DNA of 64,000 bases from Nesterenkonia lacusekhoensis (GCF_017876395.1 NZ_JAGINX010000001.1:1860001-1924000); one strand, 5' to 3'; positions 1 to 11,615 are shown, counted from the stretch's first letter. Notes: generated by a model from the sequence alone, not told the origin. Numbers and translations are program-made.

Positions 1-623
1 GACCAGAAGGGAAAGCCCCAGGTCCCCTCAGTGCTCAGCGCCTCACCGAGCTCTGCGCCGTAGCGGTCGACCACGCTGAAGAACATGTAGACCAGCGCGC
101 AGAGGATGAACACCGCTCCGATGTTCTCCAGCCATTTGATGCCCTGGAAGCCGGTGACCGAGAGGATGATCTGCAGCAGCTGGAAGAGGATGAAGAACAG
201 CACGATGCTGCTGAAGCCGAAGAGCGTCTCGCTGACCATGTTCAGCGCGGCGGCCCCGATCCAGCTCTGGAAGCCGTACCAGAGCAGCGCCGGCAGGGCC
301 CGGACCAGACCGGGCACTTTGGTCCCGGCGAATCCGAAGGCACTGCGCGCCTGGACGATGAAGGGGATGCCGTAGCGGTGACCGGCGGCACCGTTGATGG
401 CCAGGCCCAGAGCGATCACCAGGCGGCCGACCGCCATGGCGACGCCGGCCTGGACCAGCGTGAGCGTCCCCACCAGCGAGGAGCCCATGGTGAAGGTGCC
501 GATGGATACGCATCCGCCCATCCAGGTCAGGAGATATGAGGGCTTCCCCATGATCCGCATCGTCTGGGGCGCCAGGGACTCCTCCCCCAGCGCCTTCGAA
601 CTGACAGTGGTCACGGCAGTCAT
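1..623 (-). CDS. NCS1-family nucleobase/hydantoin/allantoin permease, 5' part only
   Basis: The gene runs off the left edge, so only about 207 N-terminal residues are seen. They contain several hydrophobic helices and the NCS1 (Mhp1/PucI/FurE) hallmarks: WMGGCVSIGTF in helix 1, GHRYGIPFIVQARSAFG around the second to third helices, and WYGFQSWIGAAAL. The family imports nucleobases, hydantoins or allantoin with a cation across the inner membrane. The start at 623 is chosen because the family-like sequence MTAVTTVSSKALGEESLAP begins there; an ATG at 630 is in another frame. The region upstream carries a palindrome also found before the pucG-like operon, which suggests purine or ureide transport. 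Substrate is inferred, not seen. Confidence 0.85.
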   Translation of the reverse strand, partial: MTAVTTVSSKALGEESLAPQTMRIMGKPSYLLTWMGGCVSIGTFTMGSSLVGTLTLVQAGVAMAVGRLVIALGLAINGAAGHRYGIPFIVQARSAFGFAGTKVPGLVRALPALLWYGFQSWIGAAALNMVSETLFGFSSIVLFFILFQLLQIILSVTGFQGIKWLENIGAVFILCALVYMFFSVVDRYGAELGEALSTEGTWGFPFW

Positions 624-637
624 CGGCCATCCCTTCG

Positions 638-653
638 AGAAACATTCGTTTCA
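638..653 (-). promoter_or_regulatory. Candidate operator TGAAAC-N4-GTTTC(T), copy 1
   Basis: On the minus strand the bases read TGAAACGAATGTTTCT just upstream of the NCS1 permease start at 623. The first 15 bases are identical to the site at 48726-48741 before the pucG-like operon. Two more TTTC half-sites (GTTTCA at 680-685 and GTTTCG at 691-696) lie further upstream. The architecture resembles operators of IclR-family regulators such as AllR and KdgR; the regulator itself is not in the window. Confidence 0.55.
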
Positions 654-745
654 AACGATCCTCAAGGTATAGGCCGACTGTTTCATCAGCGTTTCGGCGA
701 GGAGACAGTCTCCTTACAGCAGAGCGTCTGGCTTCGGCTCAGGCA

Positions 746-1663
746 CTACTCCACCAGCCCCTGTTCCTGAAGCCACGCAGAGGCGACCTCCTCGGCAGAG
801 GCCTGCTCGTCCACACTCCGGGCGTTGAGCTCCAGCAGCTCCTCCTGAGTCAGCGCGGCGCTGAGCTCCTCCAGCAGCGTTTGGGCCTGCTCATCCACGT
901 TCTCCGAGACCAGCGGGAAGAGGTTCTGCGGCAGGATCAGCTCCTCCGGATCCTCCAACACGACCAGGTCGTTCTCCTCGATGGCCGGGTCGGCGGTGTA
1001 GATGTTGGCGATCTCAGCCTCCCCATCCAGCAGCGCGTTCAGCGTCAGCTGCCCGCCAGAGTCCTCGACGGCGAGCAGGCTGATCTCCGCGCCGTAGACC
1101 TCACTGGCGCCCTGAGGACCATAGGGCCGGGTCTCGAACTCGGAGTTGGAGACGATGGTGAGATCCTCGAGCTCGGCCAGATCTGCGATGCTCTCCAGGC
1201 CGTTCTCCTCCGCGAACTCAGCGGTCACCGTGTAGCTGTCCTGGTCGGTGGCCTCGGCCGGAGCCAGCACAGTGAGGCCCTCCGGCAGTGCGGTCTCGAG
1301 CTCAGCCTCCACCTCCTCGGAGGTGGAGGCCTCGGAGTCGCCGTCGAGGTACTGCAGCAGGTTGCCGGTGTATTCGGGGAAGACGTCGATCTCCCCCGCC
1401 TCCAGCTCCGGCATATAGACCTCGCGCTGGCCGATCTCGAACTCCCGCTCGACGTCGTACCCGGCGTCCTCGAGCACCTGGGCATAGAGCTCGGCGACGA
1501 TGGTGTTGGAGTAGTACTGCTGGGAGCCGACGACCAGCGTGCCCTCTGCCGCGCTGCCGTCCTCCTCCGAGCCGCCGCCCAGCGGGTCGTCGCTGCCGCA
1601 GGCTGTCAGCGCCAGGGCTGCGATGCCCAGACCCACCCACTCCTTGGTGAATGTTCGCATCAT
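746..1663 (-). CDS. Osmoprotectant (glycine betaine/choline type) ABC transporter substrate-binding lipoprotein
   Basis: The 305-residue protein starts with a lipoprotein signal peptide ending in the lipobox LTAC, so it should be anchored outside the membrane. The mature part (GTLVVGSQQYYSNTIVAELY, then EYTGNLLQYLD) matches the OpuAC/OpuCC/OsmF type of quaternary-amine binding proteins. It is the last gene of an ATPase-permease-permease-binding protein operon; its ATG overlaps the stop of the upstream permease gene (ATGA). A second ATG three bases later is also possible. The family delivers compatible solutes such as glycine betaine, choline or carnitine for osmotic protection; the exact ligand cannot be read from sequence. 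Confidence 0.85.
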   Translation of the reverse strand: MMRTFTKEWVGLGIAALALTACGSDDPLGGGSEEDGSAAEGTLVVGSQQYYSNTIVAELYAQVLEDAGYDVEREFEIGQREVYMPELEAGEIDVFPEYTGNLLQYLDGDSEASTSEEVEAELETALPEGLTVLAPAEATDQDSYTVTAEFAEENGLESIADLAELEDLTIVSNSEFETRPYGPQGASEVYGAEISLLAVEDSGGQLTLNALLDGEAEIANIYTADPAIEENDLVVLEDPEELILPQNLFPLVSENVDEQAQTLLEELSAALTQEELLELNARSVDEQASAEEVASAWLQEQGLVE

Positions 1664-2325
1664 GCATGTCCTCTCATCAGATCTCGGATGCTTCTCTGCA
1701 CAGTGCCGAAGGCTATATCCAGGACCACCGCCAAGGCGATGACCACGATGGAGGCGGCCAGCAGCAGCGGATAGTCGTAGGTGCGCAGCCCCAGGAAGAG
1801 CGGCGCTCCGAGCCCGCCTGCCCCCACATAGGCGGCCAGGATCGCCGTGCCGACCACCTGCAGCACCGCCAGGCGGATGCCGCCGATGATCAGCGGCAGC
1901 CCCAGCGGGATCTGGACGGTGAGGAGGACCTGCCAGCGGTTCATCCCCTGGGCCCGTGCGGCATCGACCACGCGGGGGTCCACCGACTCCACCCCCGAGT
2001 AGGCGCCCGCGATGATCGAGGGCACCGCCAGGGCGATGAGGGCGACCATGGGCGCGGTCAGGCCGATCCCCACGAACAGCGCCACCAGGGTCAGCACACC
2101 CAGGGAGGGCAGGGCCCGCACCGCTCCGGTGCTGATCACCACCAGGTTTCTGCCACGGCCGAAGTGGCCCACGGCCAGCCCGACGGGCAGGGCGATCAGG
2201 GCTGAGAGCGCCACGGCGATGAGCGTGTACCGCAGGTGCTCCAGAGCCCGCGCGCCCAGGCCCGAGGGCCCTGACCAGGTATCGGACTCCAGCAGCAGCT
2301 GGAAGGCCTCGATCAGATGGTTCAT
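1660..2325 (-). CDS. Osmoprotectant ABC transporter permease (second permease)
   Basis: A 221-residue inner-membrane protein with about five or six hydrophobic helices and the binding-protein-dependent permease EAA-like loop (DAARAQGMNRWQVLLTVQIP) that contacts the ATPase. It resembles OpuBB/OpuCB/YehW. The start at 2325 overlaps the stop of the first permease gene by four bases, and its own stop overlaps the binding-protein start, so the four genes should be translated together. Two related but different permeases in one operon is the usual layout of OpuC/OsmWXYV systems. Confidence 0.85.
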   Translation of the reverse strand: MNHLIEAFQLLLESDTWSGPSGLGARALEHLRYTLIAVALSALIALPVGLAVGHFGRGRNLVVISTGAVRALPSLGVLTLVALFVGIGLTAPMVALIALAVPSIIAGAYSGVESVDPRVVDAARAQGMNRWQVLLTVQIPLGLPLIIGGIRLAVLQVVGTAILAAYVGAGGLGAPLFLGLRTYDYPLLLAASIVVIALAVVLDIAFGTVQRSIRDLMRGHA

Positions 2326-2981
2326 ACCGCAGCCCCCTCCGTCCTGCCAGAGGTTCGCCTCCAGGGCATCAGCGTGCGGCCGACCAGGATCAGCAACAGG
2401 TCCAGGATCAGAGCCACCAGGGCGGTCATCACGACGCCGGCCAGGATGGAGGGGACGATGCCGCGCTGGAAGCCGTCGGTGAACAGCGAGCCCAGCGACT
2501 GCACGCCCAGCACCGCGCTGACCGTGACCAGGCTGATGGTGCTCACGCTGACCACCCGCAGGCCCGCCAGCAGCGCGGGCCCGGCCAGCGGCAGGTCCAC
2601 CGTCCAGAAGCGTCCCCAGCGCGAATACCCCTGCGCGGTGGCCGCCAGCCGGACGTCCTCGGAGACCGCGTCCAGCCCCTCGGCCGCGGAGCGGACCATC
2701 AGCGCCATCCCGAACAGCGTCAGGGCGACCACCGCGTTGAAGGCGTCACGGACCCCGGTGCCCAGGATGACCGGCAGCACGATGAACAGCGGCAGGGAGG
2801 GCACCGCGTAGAGCAGGCCGGTTCCGGAGATGATCGGCTCACGCAGCAGGCGCAGCCGGTTGGCCAGCACCGCCAGCGGGACCGAGAGCAGGAACGCGGT
2901 CAGCACGGCCGGCAGGCTCAGCGCCAGATGATCCAGGGCGAGCTCCCCGATGCGCGGGGCGTTGCGCAGGATCCAGTCCAT
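2322..2981 (-). CDS. Osmoprotectant ABC transporter permease (first permease)
   Basis: The product, 219 residues from MDWILRNAPRIGELALDHLA, is a multi-helix permease with the conserved loop RLAATAQGYSRWGRFWTVDLP. An upstream in-frame start would extend the protein into the ATPase gene with arginine/proline-rich non-family sequence, so the ATG at 2981, two bases after the ATPase stop, is preferred. It forms the transmembrane channel with the product at 1660-2325. Confidence 0.85.
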   Translation of the reverse strand: MDWILRNAPRIGELALDHLALSLPAVLTAFLLSVPLAVLANRLRLLREPIISGTGLLYAVPSLPLFIVLPVILGTGVRDAFNAVVALTLFGMALMVRSAAEGLDAVSEDVRLAATAQGYSRWGRFWTVDLPLAGPALLAGLRVVSVSTISLVTVSAVLGVQSLGSLFTDGFQRGIVPSILAGVVMTALVALILDLLLILVGRTLMPWRRTSGRTEGAAV

Positions 2982-2983
2982 GC

Positions 2984-3832
2984 TCAACCCTCCGCAGGAG
3001 CCGGGGCCCCGGGCAGGTCGCCGAGCATCCCGAGCGGGCGGCCGTGGGAGTCGGTCACGACCCATCCTCTGCCCTCTCCGGGTACGGCCTTCAGCGTGCG
3101 GCGGCCGTCCTCCAGACCGACGAACTGCGCCACGAAATCATCGGCCGGGGCGGTGACCAGCTCCAACGGGGTCCCCATCTGCGCGACCTCACCCCCTGAC
3201 TTAAGCACCACGATCTGGTCCCCGAGGGCCAGCGCCTCATCGATGTCATGGGTGACGAAGACGATCGTCTTGCGCAGCTCGGTCTGGATGCGTTTGAGCT
3301 CCTTCTGCAGCTCCAGGCGGACCAGCGGGTCTACGGCGCCGAAAGGCTCGTCCATCAGCAGGATGTTGGGGTCGCCGGCCAGACCGCGGGCCACCCCGAC
3401 CCGCTGCTGCTGACCCCCGGAGAGCTGCTCCGGGTATCGCTTCCCCAGGGCGGGGTCCAGCCCGACGACGTCGAGCAGCTCCTCCGCCCGCTTCCGCGCC
3501 TCGGTCCGGCCGGAGCCGTTGAGCCGCAGCACAGTGGCCACGTTGTCGATGACCTTCCGGTGCGGCAGCAGGCCGGAGTGCTGCATGACATAGCCGATCC
3601 TCCGGCGCAGCCGCACCGGATGGGCGGAGGCGATGTCCTCGTCATCGATGAGCACCTGACCAGAGGAGGGGTCCACCATACGGTTGACCATCCGCAGCAG
3701 GGTGGTCTTCCCGCATCCCGAGGAGCCCAGGAACACCGTGGCGGTGTGGGAGGGGATGGTCAGGCTGAAGTCGCGGACCGCCTGGGTGCCGTCTGGATAG
3801 GTCTTGCTGACGTCCCTGAATTCGATACCCAT
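2984..3832 (-). CDS. Osmoprotectant ABC transporter ATP-binding protein
   Basis: The 282-residue ATPase has Walker A GSSGCGKTTL, signature LSGGQQQRV, Walker B ILLMDEP and the H-loop FVTHD. The N-terminus (MGIEFRDVSKTYPDGTQAV) is typical of ProV/OpuBA-type ATPases. The C-terminal tail after about residue 240 is short and resembles a single incomplete CBS-like segment, so the tandem CBS pair of larger osmo-regulated homologues is missing. First gene of the operon; a GGAGG ribosome site precedes the ATG. Family function is to power uptake of compatible solutes. Confidence 0.87.
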   Translation of the reverse strand: MGIEFRDVSKTYPDGTQAVRDFSLTIPSHTATVFLGSSGCGKTTLLRMVNRMVDPSSGQVLIDDEDIASAHPVRLRRRIGYVMQHSGLLPHRKVIDNVATVLRLNGSGRTEARKRAEELLDVVGLDPALGKRYPEQLSGGQQQRVGVARGLAGDPNILLMDEPFGAVDPLVRLELQKELKRIQTELRKTIVFVTHDIDEALALGDQIVVLKSGGEVAQMGTPLELVTAPADDFVAQFVGLEDGRRTLKAVPGEGRGWVVTDSHGRPLGMLGDLPGAPAPAEG

Positions 3833-3894
3833 GAACCCGCCTCCGGAGAATGACTGCGGTACAGCCTAACCCGATGACGGCCTAGCATGGAGGG

Positions 3895-4542
3895 ATGAGC
3901 GCCACCGAGAACGACAGCTGGTCCTCCATCGGCCGGGACGCCAGAGACTCACTGGTCAGGACCCTGGGCCCCGTGGTGGTGCTGCTCGCCGCCATGTGGG
4001 CGATCCATCTGGTTAACGCATTGGGCGGCCACTGGCTCAACGATCTGCTGGGCCTTCAGCCCCGCTCCCTCTCCGGACTGCTGGGCATCCTGTTCATGCC
4101 GCTGCTGCACGGCGGATGGATGCACCTGATCAGCAACTCGATCAGCTGGCTGATCCTGGGCTCGATGACCGCGATCATCTCCCGCGACTTCACCCGGGTC
4201 ACCGCCGGGATCTGGCTCTTCGGCGGGGCGCTGCTCTGGGTGGGCGGCACCTCCAGCACCCATGTGGGCGCCTCCGGGGTGATCTACGGATTCGCCTCCT
4301 TCCTGTTGGTCTACGGCTGGGCCAAACGCCGTCCGCTGGCCATCCTCTTCGCCGCCGTCGTGGCCGTCTTCCACGCCGTGGCCATGCTGCCGGGCCTGCT
4401 GCCCGGCCAGCCCGACGTCTCCTGGACCGGGCACCTCTTCGGCGCCTGCGCCGGCGTCGTCGTCGCGCTGTGGCTGACCCGCACCCTGCGCGCCCAGCGG
4501 CAGGTCCGGAAGGCGGAGAGGGCCCGACGCCGACTCGGCTGA
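3895..4542 (+). CDS. Rhomboid family intramembrane serine protease
   Basis: A 215-residue protein with about six membrane helices and all rhomboid landmarks: the H-x4-N motif (H77, N81) in the second helix region, the catalytic serine in GASG (S127) and the catalytic histidine H180 in WTGHLFG. It should cleave transmembrane substrates inside the membrane. A GGAGGG ribosome site lies directly before the ATG, and a TAGCAT box about ten bases upstream is compatible with a very short leader. It is divergent from the osmoprotectant operon. The C-terminus is basic and cytoplasmic. Substrates are unknown. Confidence 0.88.
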   Translation: MSATENDSWSSIGRDARDSLVRTLGPVVVLLAAMWAIHLVNALGGHWLNDLLGLQPRSLSGLLGILFMPLLHGGWMHLISNSISWLILGSMTAIISRDFTRVTAGIWLFGGALLWVGGTSSTHVGASGVIYGFASFLLVYGWAKRRPLAILFAAVVAVFHAVAMLPGLLPGQPDVSWTGHLFGACAGVVVALWLTRTLRAQRQVRKAERARRRLG

Positions 4543-4886
4543 GCTGGGCGCTCTTCCTCCCCCTTACGAACTGTTCATCTGTTCGTCACAAGAAACTCCG
4601 GCGCAATTGCCCGCTCGCGCCCTCTGAGTGCCTAGTCTGAAGGTGTCAGATACCTGACCGGAGAGGCCCGAGTGTTGGCAGTGGCACAACGCAGGAGGGG
4701 CCGGTCCGGCCCCGGACTGTCGGAGGGCACATCGCTGACCGGCCTGGGGCCGAACCGCCCACACCCCGACGATTCGATGCGGGAACATGAAGGTTCCGCG
4801 GCGAGACATGGTGCTGGAGAGCGCAGCTCATCCACGCACCTGCCCCGCCGTCGGGACCTTCTTCTGTTTCCGGGTCTGGAGATACT
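4543..4886. other. 344-base gene-free stretch before phoH
   Basis: No convincing gene is seen on either strand. A TAGTCT box at 4633-4638 could serve as a -10 element for phoH, but no well-spaced -35 is evident. If so, phoH would have a leader of about 240 bases. No clear riboswitch or terminator hairpin was recognised. Confidence 0.4.
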
Positions 4887-6245
4887 GTGGCCCCGCTGAA
4901 CACCACTCCCACTGAGAAGAGCGCCGAGCGCACCAGCCTCGAGCAGGAACTGGCTCAGAAGTCCTATGTCCTGGACACCTCTGTACTGCTCTCTGATCCG
5001 AAAGCGGTCCTGCGCTTCGCCGAGCATGAGGTCATCGTGCCCGTCGTCGTGATCTCCGAACTGGAGAAGAAGCGCCACGACGCGGAGCTGGGCTACTACG
5101 CCCGCGCTGCGCTGCGGCTGCTGGATGAGATGCGCACCACCCACGGTGCTCTGAACCAGCCCATCCCGCTGAACGATCAGGGCGGGCACCTGCTGGTGGA
5201 GCTCAACCACATCAGCCTCGAGGTGCTCCCCCACGGCTTCCGCGGCGCCGACAACGACTCACGCATCCTGGCCGTGGCCAAGAGCTTCGCCGATGAGGGC
5301 CGCGACGTCACGGTGGTCTCCAAGGACCTGCCCATGCGCGTCAAGGCATCGGCCATGGGACTCGACGCCGACGAGTACCGCAACGAATGGGTCGCCGACA
5401 GCGGCTGGACCGGCCTGGCCGAGGTCACTGCCACGGAGGAGCAGATCAGCGGCCTCTACGACGGCGAGCGCATCGACATCGAGGAGGCAGAGTCGCTCCC
5501 GACGAACACCGGCCTGGTTATCCAGGGGCCGACGGGTTCAGCGCTGGGCAGGGTCCACCAAGACTCCTGCTCCAAGAAGTACATCCAGGTGGTCCGCGGC
5601 GACCGCGACGTCTTCGGCGTCCACGGACGCAGCGCCGAGCAGCGCCTGGCCATCGACATGCTCATGGACCGTGAGGTCGGGATCGTCTCCATGGGAGGTC
5701 GCGCGGGAACGGGGAAGTCCGCGCTGGCCCTCTGCGCCGGTCTCGAGGCTGTCCTGGAGCGCCGGGAGCACAAGAAGATCGTGGTCTTCCGTCCGCTCTA
5801 TGCCGTGGGAGGCCAGGAGCTGGGCTATCTGCCGGGCACCGAGGCCGAGAAGATGAACCCCTGGGGCCAGGCCGTCTATGACACGCTCTCCGCACTGGTC
5901 AGCGAGAACGTGCTCGAAGAGGTCATGGCCCGCGGTCTGCTGGAGGTGATGCCGCTGACCCATATCCGCGGCCGCTCCCTGCACGACTCCTGGGTGATCG
6001 TCGACGAGGCCCAGTCCCTGGAGAAGAACGTACTGCTGACCGTGATGTCCCGGATGGGGCAGAACTCGAAGATCGTGCTGACCCACGACGTCGCCCAGCG
6101 CGACAACCTGCGGGTCGGCCGGCACGACGGCGTCGCCGCCGTGGTCGAGATCCTCAAGGGCAATCCGCTGTTCGGCCACGTGACGCTCTCGCGCTCCGAG
6201 CGCAGCCGCATCGCCGCGCTGGTCACCGAGCTGCTGGCCGACTGA
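4887..6245 (+). CDS. PhoH2-type PIN domain plus PhoH ATPase
   Basis: The 452-residue protein combines an N-terminal PIN nuclease domain ([12 protein letters not shown] at about residues 27-38, acidic D30) with a C-terminal PhoH P-loop ATPase domain ([12 protein letters not shown] at about 268-279, Walker B VIVDEAQ at about 370-376). This architecture is PhoH2, described as a sequence-dependent RNA helicase/RNase. The start is a GTG in [16 protein letters not shown]. It stands alone, converging on the prenyltransferase gene. The role is probably RNA processing; the physiological target is not known. Confidence 0.88.
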   Translation: MAPLNTTPTEKSAERTSLEQELAQKSYVLDTSVLLSDPKAVLRFAEHEVIVPVVVISELEKKRHDAELGYYARAALRLLDEMRTTHGALNQPIPLNDQGGHLLVELNHISLEVLPHGFRGADNDSRILAVAKSFADEGRDVTVVSKDLPMRVKASAMGLDADEYRNEWVADSGWTGLAEVTATEEQISGLYDGERIDIEEAESLPTNTGLVIQGPTGSALGRVHQDSCSKKYIQVVRGDRDVFGVHGRSAEQRLAIDMLMDREVGIVSMGGRAGTGKSALALCAGLEAVLERREHKKIVVFRPLYAVGGQELGYLPGTEAEKMNPWGQAVYDTLSALVSENVLEEVMARGLLEVMPLTHIRGRSLHDSWVIVDEAQSLEKNVLLTVMSRMGQNSKIVLTHDVAQRDNLRVGRHDGVAAVVEILKGNPLFGHVTLSRSERSRIAALVTELLAD

Positions 6246-6320
6246 GTCCACCTGCCGGCCTGATCGGGCCGGTCTGGTCGGCCGGTTCAGCGGTCGCTGC
6301 GGCAGCTGGTCAGATGATGA

Positions 6321-7139
6321 TCAGTTGCCGTAGCGGCGCTGGCGCTGGGCGTAGTCACGCAGGGCGCGCAGGAAGTCGGTGCGGCGGAAGTCGGGCCACA
6401 GAGCCTCGGCGAAGTAGAACTCCGAGTAGGCCGACTGCCACATCAGGAAGCCGGAGAGCCGCTGCTCGCCGGAGGTGCGGATGATCAGGTCCGGGTCGGG
6501 CTGGCCGCGGGTGTAGAGCCGTTCGGAGATCTCCCCGGGAGTGAGCTCCTCGGCGACTTCGCTGAGGCTCTTATCGGAGGATTCGGCGTCGCGCAGCAGC
6601 GACTTCACCGCGTCCACGATCTCCTGCCGGCCGCCGTAGCCGATGGCCACGTTGACGTGCACCGCCGTCTCCTCAGCCGGACCGCGACCCCGCTCGGCGG
6701 GCCTGACCTGCGGGATGGCACCGGTGGCTGTGGTGACGTCCCACAGCTTGGCGGCCAGGGGCTCGGGCAGCAGCTCCGGCTGGCCCACCGGGTGGACTTC
6801 GACTCTGCGGCCGCCGGGCCGGGACTCCGCCAGCCGATCGAGGGTGTCGCCGATGATCTCCATGAGCTGCTCCAGCTCTGCCTCGGAGCGGTTCATGTTG
6901 TCGGTGGAGAGCATGTAGAGGGTCACCGTGGGAATGCGCAGCTGGGCACACCAGTCGATGAACTCGACGATCTTATGCGCACCGGCCAGATGCCCGTCCG
7001 CCGTCGGGGTGCCGGCGATCTTGGCCCACCTGCGGTTTCCGTCCACGACGACGCCGATGTGCTGCGGGAGCCGTTCTTTGGGCAGGGCACGGCTGACGCG
7101 CCGCTCATAGACCGTATAGGCCAGGTTCCGCAGCCCCAT
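6321..7139 (-). CDS. Cis-prenyltransferase (undecaprenyl diphosphate synthase family)
   Basis: The 272-residue protein carries the cis-prenyltransferase signature HIGVVVDGNRRWAK with catalytic D33 and the distal block DLIIRTSGEQRLSGF. These enzymes condense isopentenyl diphosphate onto allylic diphosphates to make the polyprenyl carrier for cell-wall and glycan synthesis. The ATG at 7139 is chosen because GGAGAA precedes it and MGLRNLAYTVYERRV is the usual actinobacterial N-terminus. Actinobacteria often have two paralogues (UppS and a Z-farnesyl diphosphate synthase); the product chain length cannot be decided here. Confidence 0.88.
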   Translation of the reverse strand: MGLRNLAYTVYERRVSRALPKERLPQHIGVVVDGNRRWAKIAGTPTADGHLAGAHKIVEFIDWCAQLRIPTVTLYMLSTDNMNRSEAELEQLMEIIGDTLDRLAESRPGGRRVEVHPVGQPELLPEPLAAKLWDVTTATGAIPQVRPAERGRGPAEETAVHVNVAIGYGGRQEIVDAVKSLLRDAESSDKSLSEVAEELTPGEISERLYTRGQPDPDLIIRTSGEQRLSGFLMWQSAYSEFYFAEALWPDFRRTDFLRALRDYAQRQRRYGN

Positions 7140-7254
7140 CGATTCTCCTTCGCCTCTGCCCGCTGCTCCGCCGCCCACCCTACAAGAGGAGTCTGCGGGT
7201 CACGCTCGCCCCCTTTGTTACTGTGCAGTCACTAGGGCGGCGTAGAATCGGTGT

Positions 7255-8088
7255 ATGGCCCGCCCGCAGGATCAGCGCTCCGACGATGAGCGCTCCCCGG
7301 ATCAGACAGACACCGATCAGACAGACTTCACCTCAGCTGAGGACCCGCACCGCCGCGGCGCCGCGGCCTCCCACCAGCGGCCCACAGACGCCGCCGCCTC
7401 GGAGGAGGCTCAGCCCGAAGGCGGTGTGGCCCCGGCCGATCGCCTCTTCGACTCCGACATCCCGCTCAAACCTCGCATGCGAGGCTGGCTGCACGCCGGA
7501 ATGGTGCCGCTGGCACTGGCCGCGGGCATCGTGCTGATCGCGCTGGCGCCGTCGGGAACTCTGCGCTGGGCCTCGGTGATCTACGCGTTCACCGGGCTGC
7601 TGCTCTTCGCAGTCTCGGCCACCTATCACCTGGGGCGCTGGTCGCCGAAGACTGCCCTGGTGCTCAAGCGGCTGGACCACACCAACATCATGCTGATCAT
7701 CGCGGGGACCTACACCCCGCTGACTCTGGCGCTGCTGGACGATCCGCAGCGGACCATCCTGCTGACCAGCGTGTGGGTGGGCGCGCTGGGCGGCGTGGCC
7801 TTCCGCGTGTTCTGGACCCACGCCCCGCGGTGGCTCTACACGCCGCTGTACTGCGTGCTGGGCCTCTCCGCGCTGGTCTTCCTGGGTGATTTCTTCGCCG
7901 CGGACCTGGTGGCGGCCATCCTGGTGTGCGCTGGCGGCGCCGCCTACATCATCGGGGCCGTGTTCTACGGGCTGAAGCGGCCCAACATCTCGCTGCAGTG
8001 GTTCGGCTTCCACGAGCTCTTCCACGCCTGCACTCTGGTCGGCTTCATCTGCCACTACATCGCGATCATGTTCGCCCTCCTGGGGTGA
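7255..8088 (+). CDS. Hemolysin III / TrhA (PAQR-like) membrane protein
   Basis: The 277-residue protein has a charged, low-complexity N-terminal extension of about 75 residues, then seven hydrophobic segments. Conserved HlyIII/PAQR motifs are visible: SATYHLGRWS, LKRLDHTNIMLIIAGTYTPL and FGFHELFHACTLVGFICHY, whose histidines and aspartate form the presumed metal site. The bacterial family is linked to membrane-lipid homeostasis (TrhA), despite the name. A TAGAAT box at 7243-7248 lies seven bases before the ATG, typical of a leaderless actinobacterial transcript. Confidence 0.85.
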   Translation: MARPQDQRSDDERSPDQTDTDQTDFTSAEDPHRRGAAASHQRPTDAAASEEAQPEGGVAPADRLFDSDIPLKPRMRGWLHAGMVPLALAAGIVLIALAPSGTLRWASVIYAFTGLLLFAVSATYHLGRWSPKTALVLKRLDHTNIMLIIAGTYTPLTLALLDDPQRTILLTSVWVGALGGVAFRVFWTHAPRWLYTPLYCVLGLSALVFLGDFFAADLVAAILVCAGGAAYIIGAVFYGLKRPNISLQWFGFHELFHACTLVGFICHYIAIMFALLG

Positions 8089-8117
8089 GCGCGGGCCCAG
8101 ATCCGCTGCTGCGCACC

Positions 8118-8184
8118 GCTGTGTACAGGTAGACCCGCCATACGCGCTCTTCAGGCGGGAATTCCGGGTTTATCTGTACACAGC
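8118..8184. repeat. Nested inverted repeat after the hlyIII-like gene
   Basis: Outer arms 8118-8131 and 8171-8184 (GCTGTGTACAGGTA against TATCTGTACACAGC) match at 13 of 14 positions. Inside lies a second perfect pair, CCCGCC at 8134-8139 and GGCGGG at 8154-8159. It sits just after the stop at 8088 and may be a transcription terminator, but there is no T-run and the outer arm is not especially GC-rich. Confidence 0.5.
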
Positions 8185-8206
8185 AGAAAGCCCCACAGCC
8201 CAACCT

Positions 8207-9002
8207 GTGGAGAACCGCCGCGGAAATCCGGCGGACCCGGCAGGCTGGGGACATGCGTCCGGCCTCTCCTCTCCCAGCATCCCTCCGGGGCGGCCCCTCT
8301 CCGCGGGGCTGCTGCGGGCCAGGGGCGTCACAGCCGACCACCCGGGGGCCTGGGTCTCACACACCACCACTGCGCACCTCCTGGGACTCCCCGTGCCGCG
8401 CCGGTTCGCGTCAGCTCTCCATCTCTCCGTCAGGCACGGTGCCTCACCGGTCCGCAGGCAGAACCTCATCCCGCACCGCGCCAGGCCGCTCCCCGGAGAG
8501 CTCCGCACCGTGCTGGACGGGCTCCCCGCGGGCGGCCCGGAACGGACGTTCTTGGAGTGTGCCTCCCTGCTGCGGCTCGATGAGCTGATCTGCCTGGGAG
8601 ATGCCCTGGTCCGGATCCCACGGAGACGGTATGAGGACCGCAGCACACCGCACAGCAGCCTCGAGAGGATCGCCGCCCACCTGTCCCTCCACCCGCATGT
8701 CCGGGGCCGGTCTCTCGCCGGCGAAGCGCTGCAGCAGGTCCGCATCGGCGCAGACTCGGTCCAGGAGACCCGTATGCGCCTGGCTCTGGTCCAGGCGGGC
8801 CTGCCCGAGCCTGAGGCTCCAGGTCCCGGCCGATCCGCAGGACCCCCGCTCCCCAGCGGCCGACGCCGCCTACCTGTCCCAGAAGGTGGCGCTGCAGTAC
8901 GACGGGCACACACATTTCGACCAGGGCGCCCGTGACGGCTTCCGCCGCACGGTCACCGAGGTCCGCCGAACCTTGGCCGCCCGTGAAGCGGTCCCGGCCT
9001 GA
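8207..9002 (+). pseudogene. Decayed DUF559-like (VSR-fold) endonuclease-domain protein
   Basis: Pieces of one protein are spread over two reading frames. A family-like N-terminus (MRPASPLPASL at 8253) is in one frame. The middle part (AWVSHTTTAHLLGLPVP to SVQETRMRLALVQAGLPEP) continues in a second frame. The nuclease-like core (DAAYLSQKVALQYDG) and tail are back in the first frame, ending at 9002. In intact relatives of this common actinobacterial family, as I remember them, the core continues through a longer VSR-like segment; here YDGHTHFDQGARDGFRRT seems to skip it. The gene therefore shows at least two frameshifts and probably internal deletions. The family is sometimes annotated as AbiEi-like or DUF559. 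Confidence 0.6.
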
Positions 9003-9007
9003 AGACC

Positions 9008-11203
<2,196 letters not shown>

Positions 11204-11208
11204 GCCGG

Positions 11209-11556
11209 TCAGCCCTGGCTGTCCTCGGCTGTCTTCTGCGTCCCGAACCGCTGTGCGGCGGCCGCGTCCCGGGCCTTCTGCTGGGATTCGCTGATCTCCG
11301 CAGGGGTGAGCTCACCGGGGAACTCGGCCTCCTCGCCCGCGAGCTCCGACTCCATCTGACTGCGGTACTTCATCCGGCGCATGCGCTTGACCAGGTCACG
11401 CACCACGATGACCAGCAGGAAGGCCATGAGCGCGGTGAAGAGGAAGCCGGCGATGCCGGGGGTGATGTCCGACTCCTCCAGCCCGGGGCGCAGCTCAGGT
11501 GTCTCTCCGCCGCCCCCGCCGGGCCACCACTGTGTCAGCGCTGGAAGAATCATCAC
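11209..11556 (-). CDS. Small single-pass membrane protein, actinobacterial conserved
   Basis: The 115-residue product has one clear transmembrane helix ([18 protein letters not shown], about residues 34-51) followed by a basic stretch ([13 protein letters not shown]) and a charged cytoplasmic tail, so the C-terminus should be inside. No catalytic motif is seen. It sits between mca and the YyaL-like gene on the same strand. A TAGAAT box lies about six bases before the GTG at 11556, suggesting a leaderless start; an ATG three bases in is the alternative. Function unknown. Confidence 0.6.
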   Translation of the reverse strand: MMILPALTQWWPGGGGGETPELRPGLEESDITPGIAGFLFTALMAFLLVIVVRDLVKRMRRMKYRSQMESELAGEEAEFPGELTPAEISESQQKARDAAAAQRFGTQKTAEDSQG

Positions 11557-11615
11557 GCGCCCATTCTACGCCCCATCGGCCCGCCCGGCGAAGCCGCCTG
11601 GATTCGGCCTCAGGC

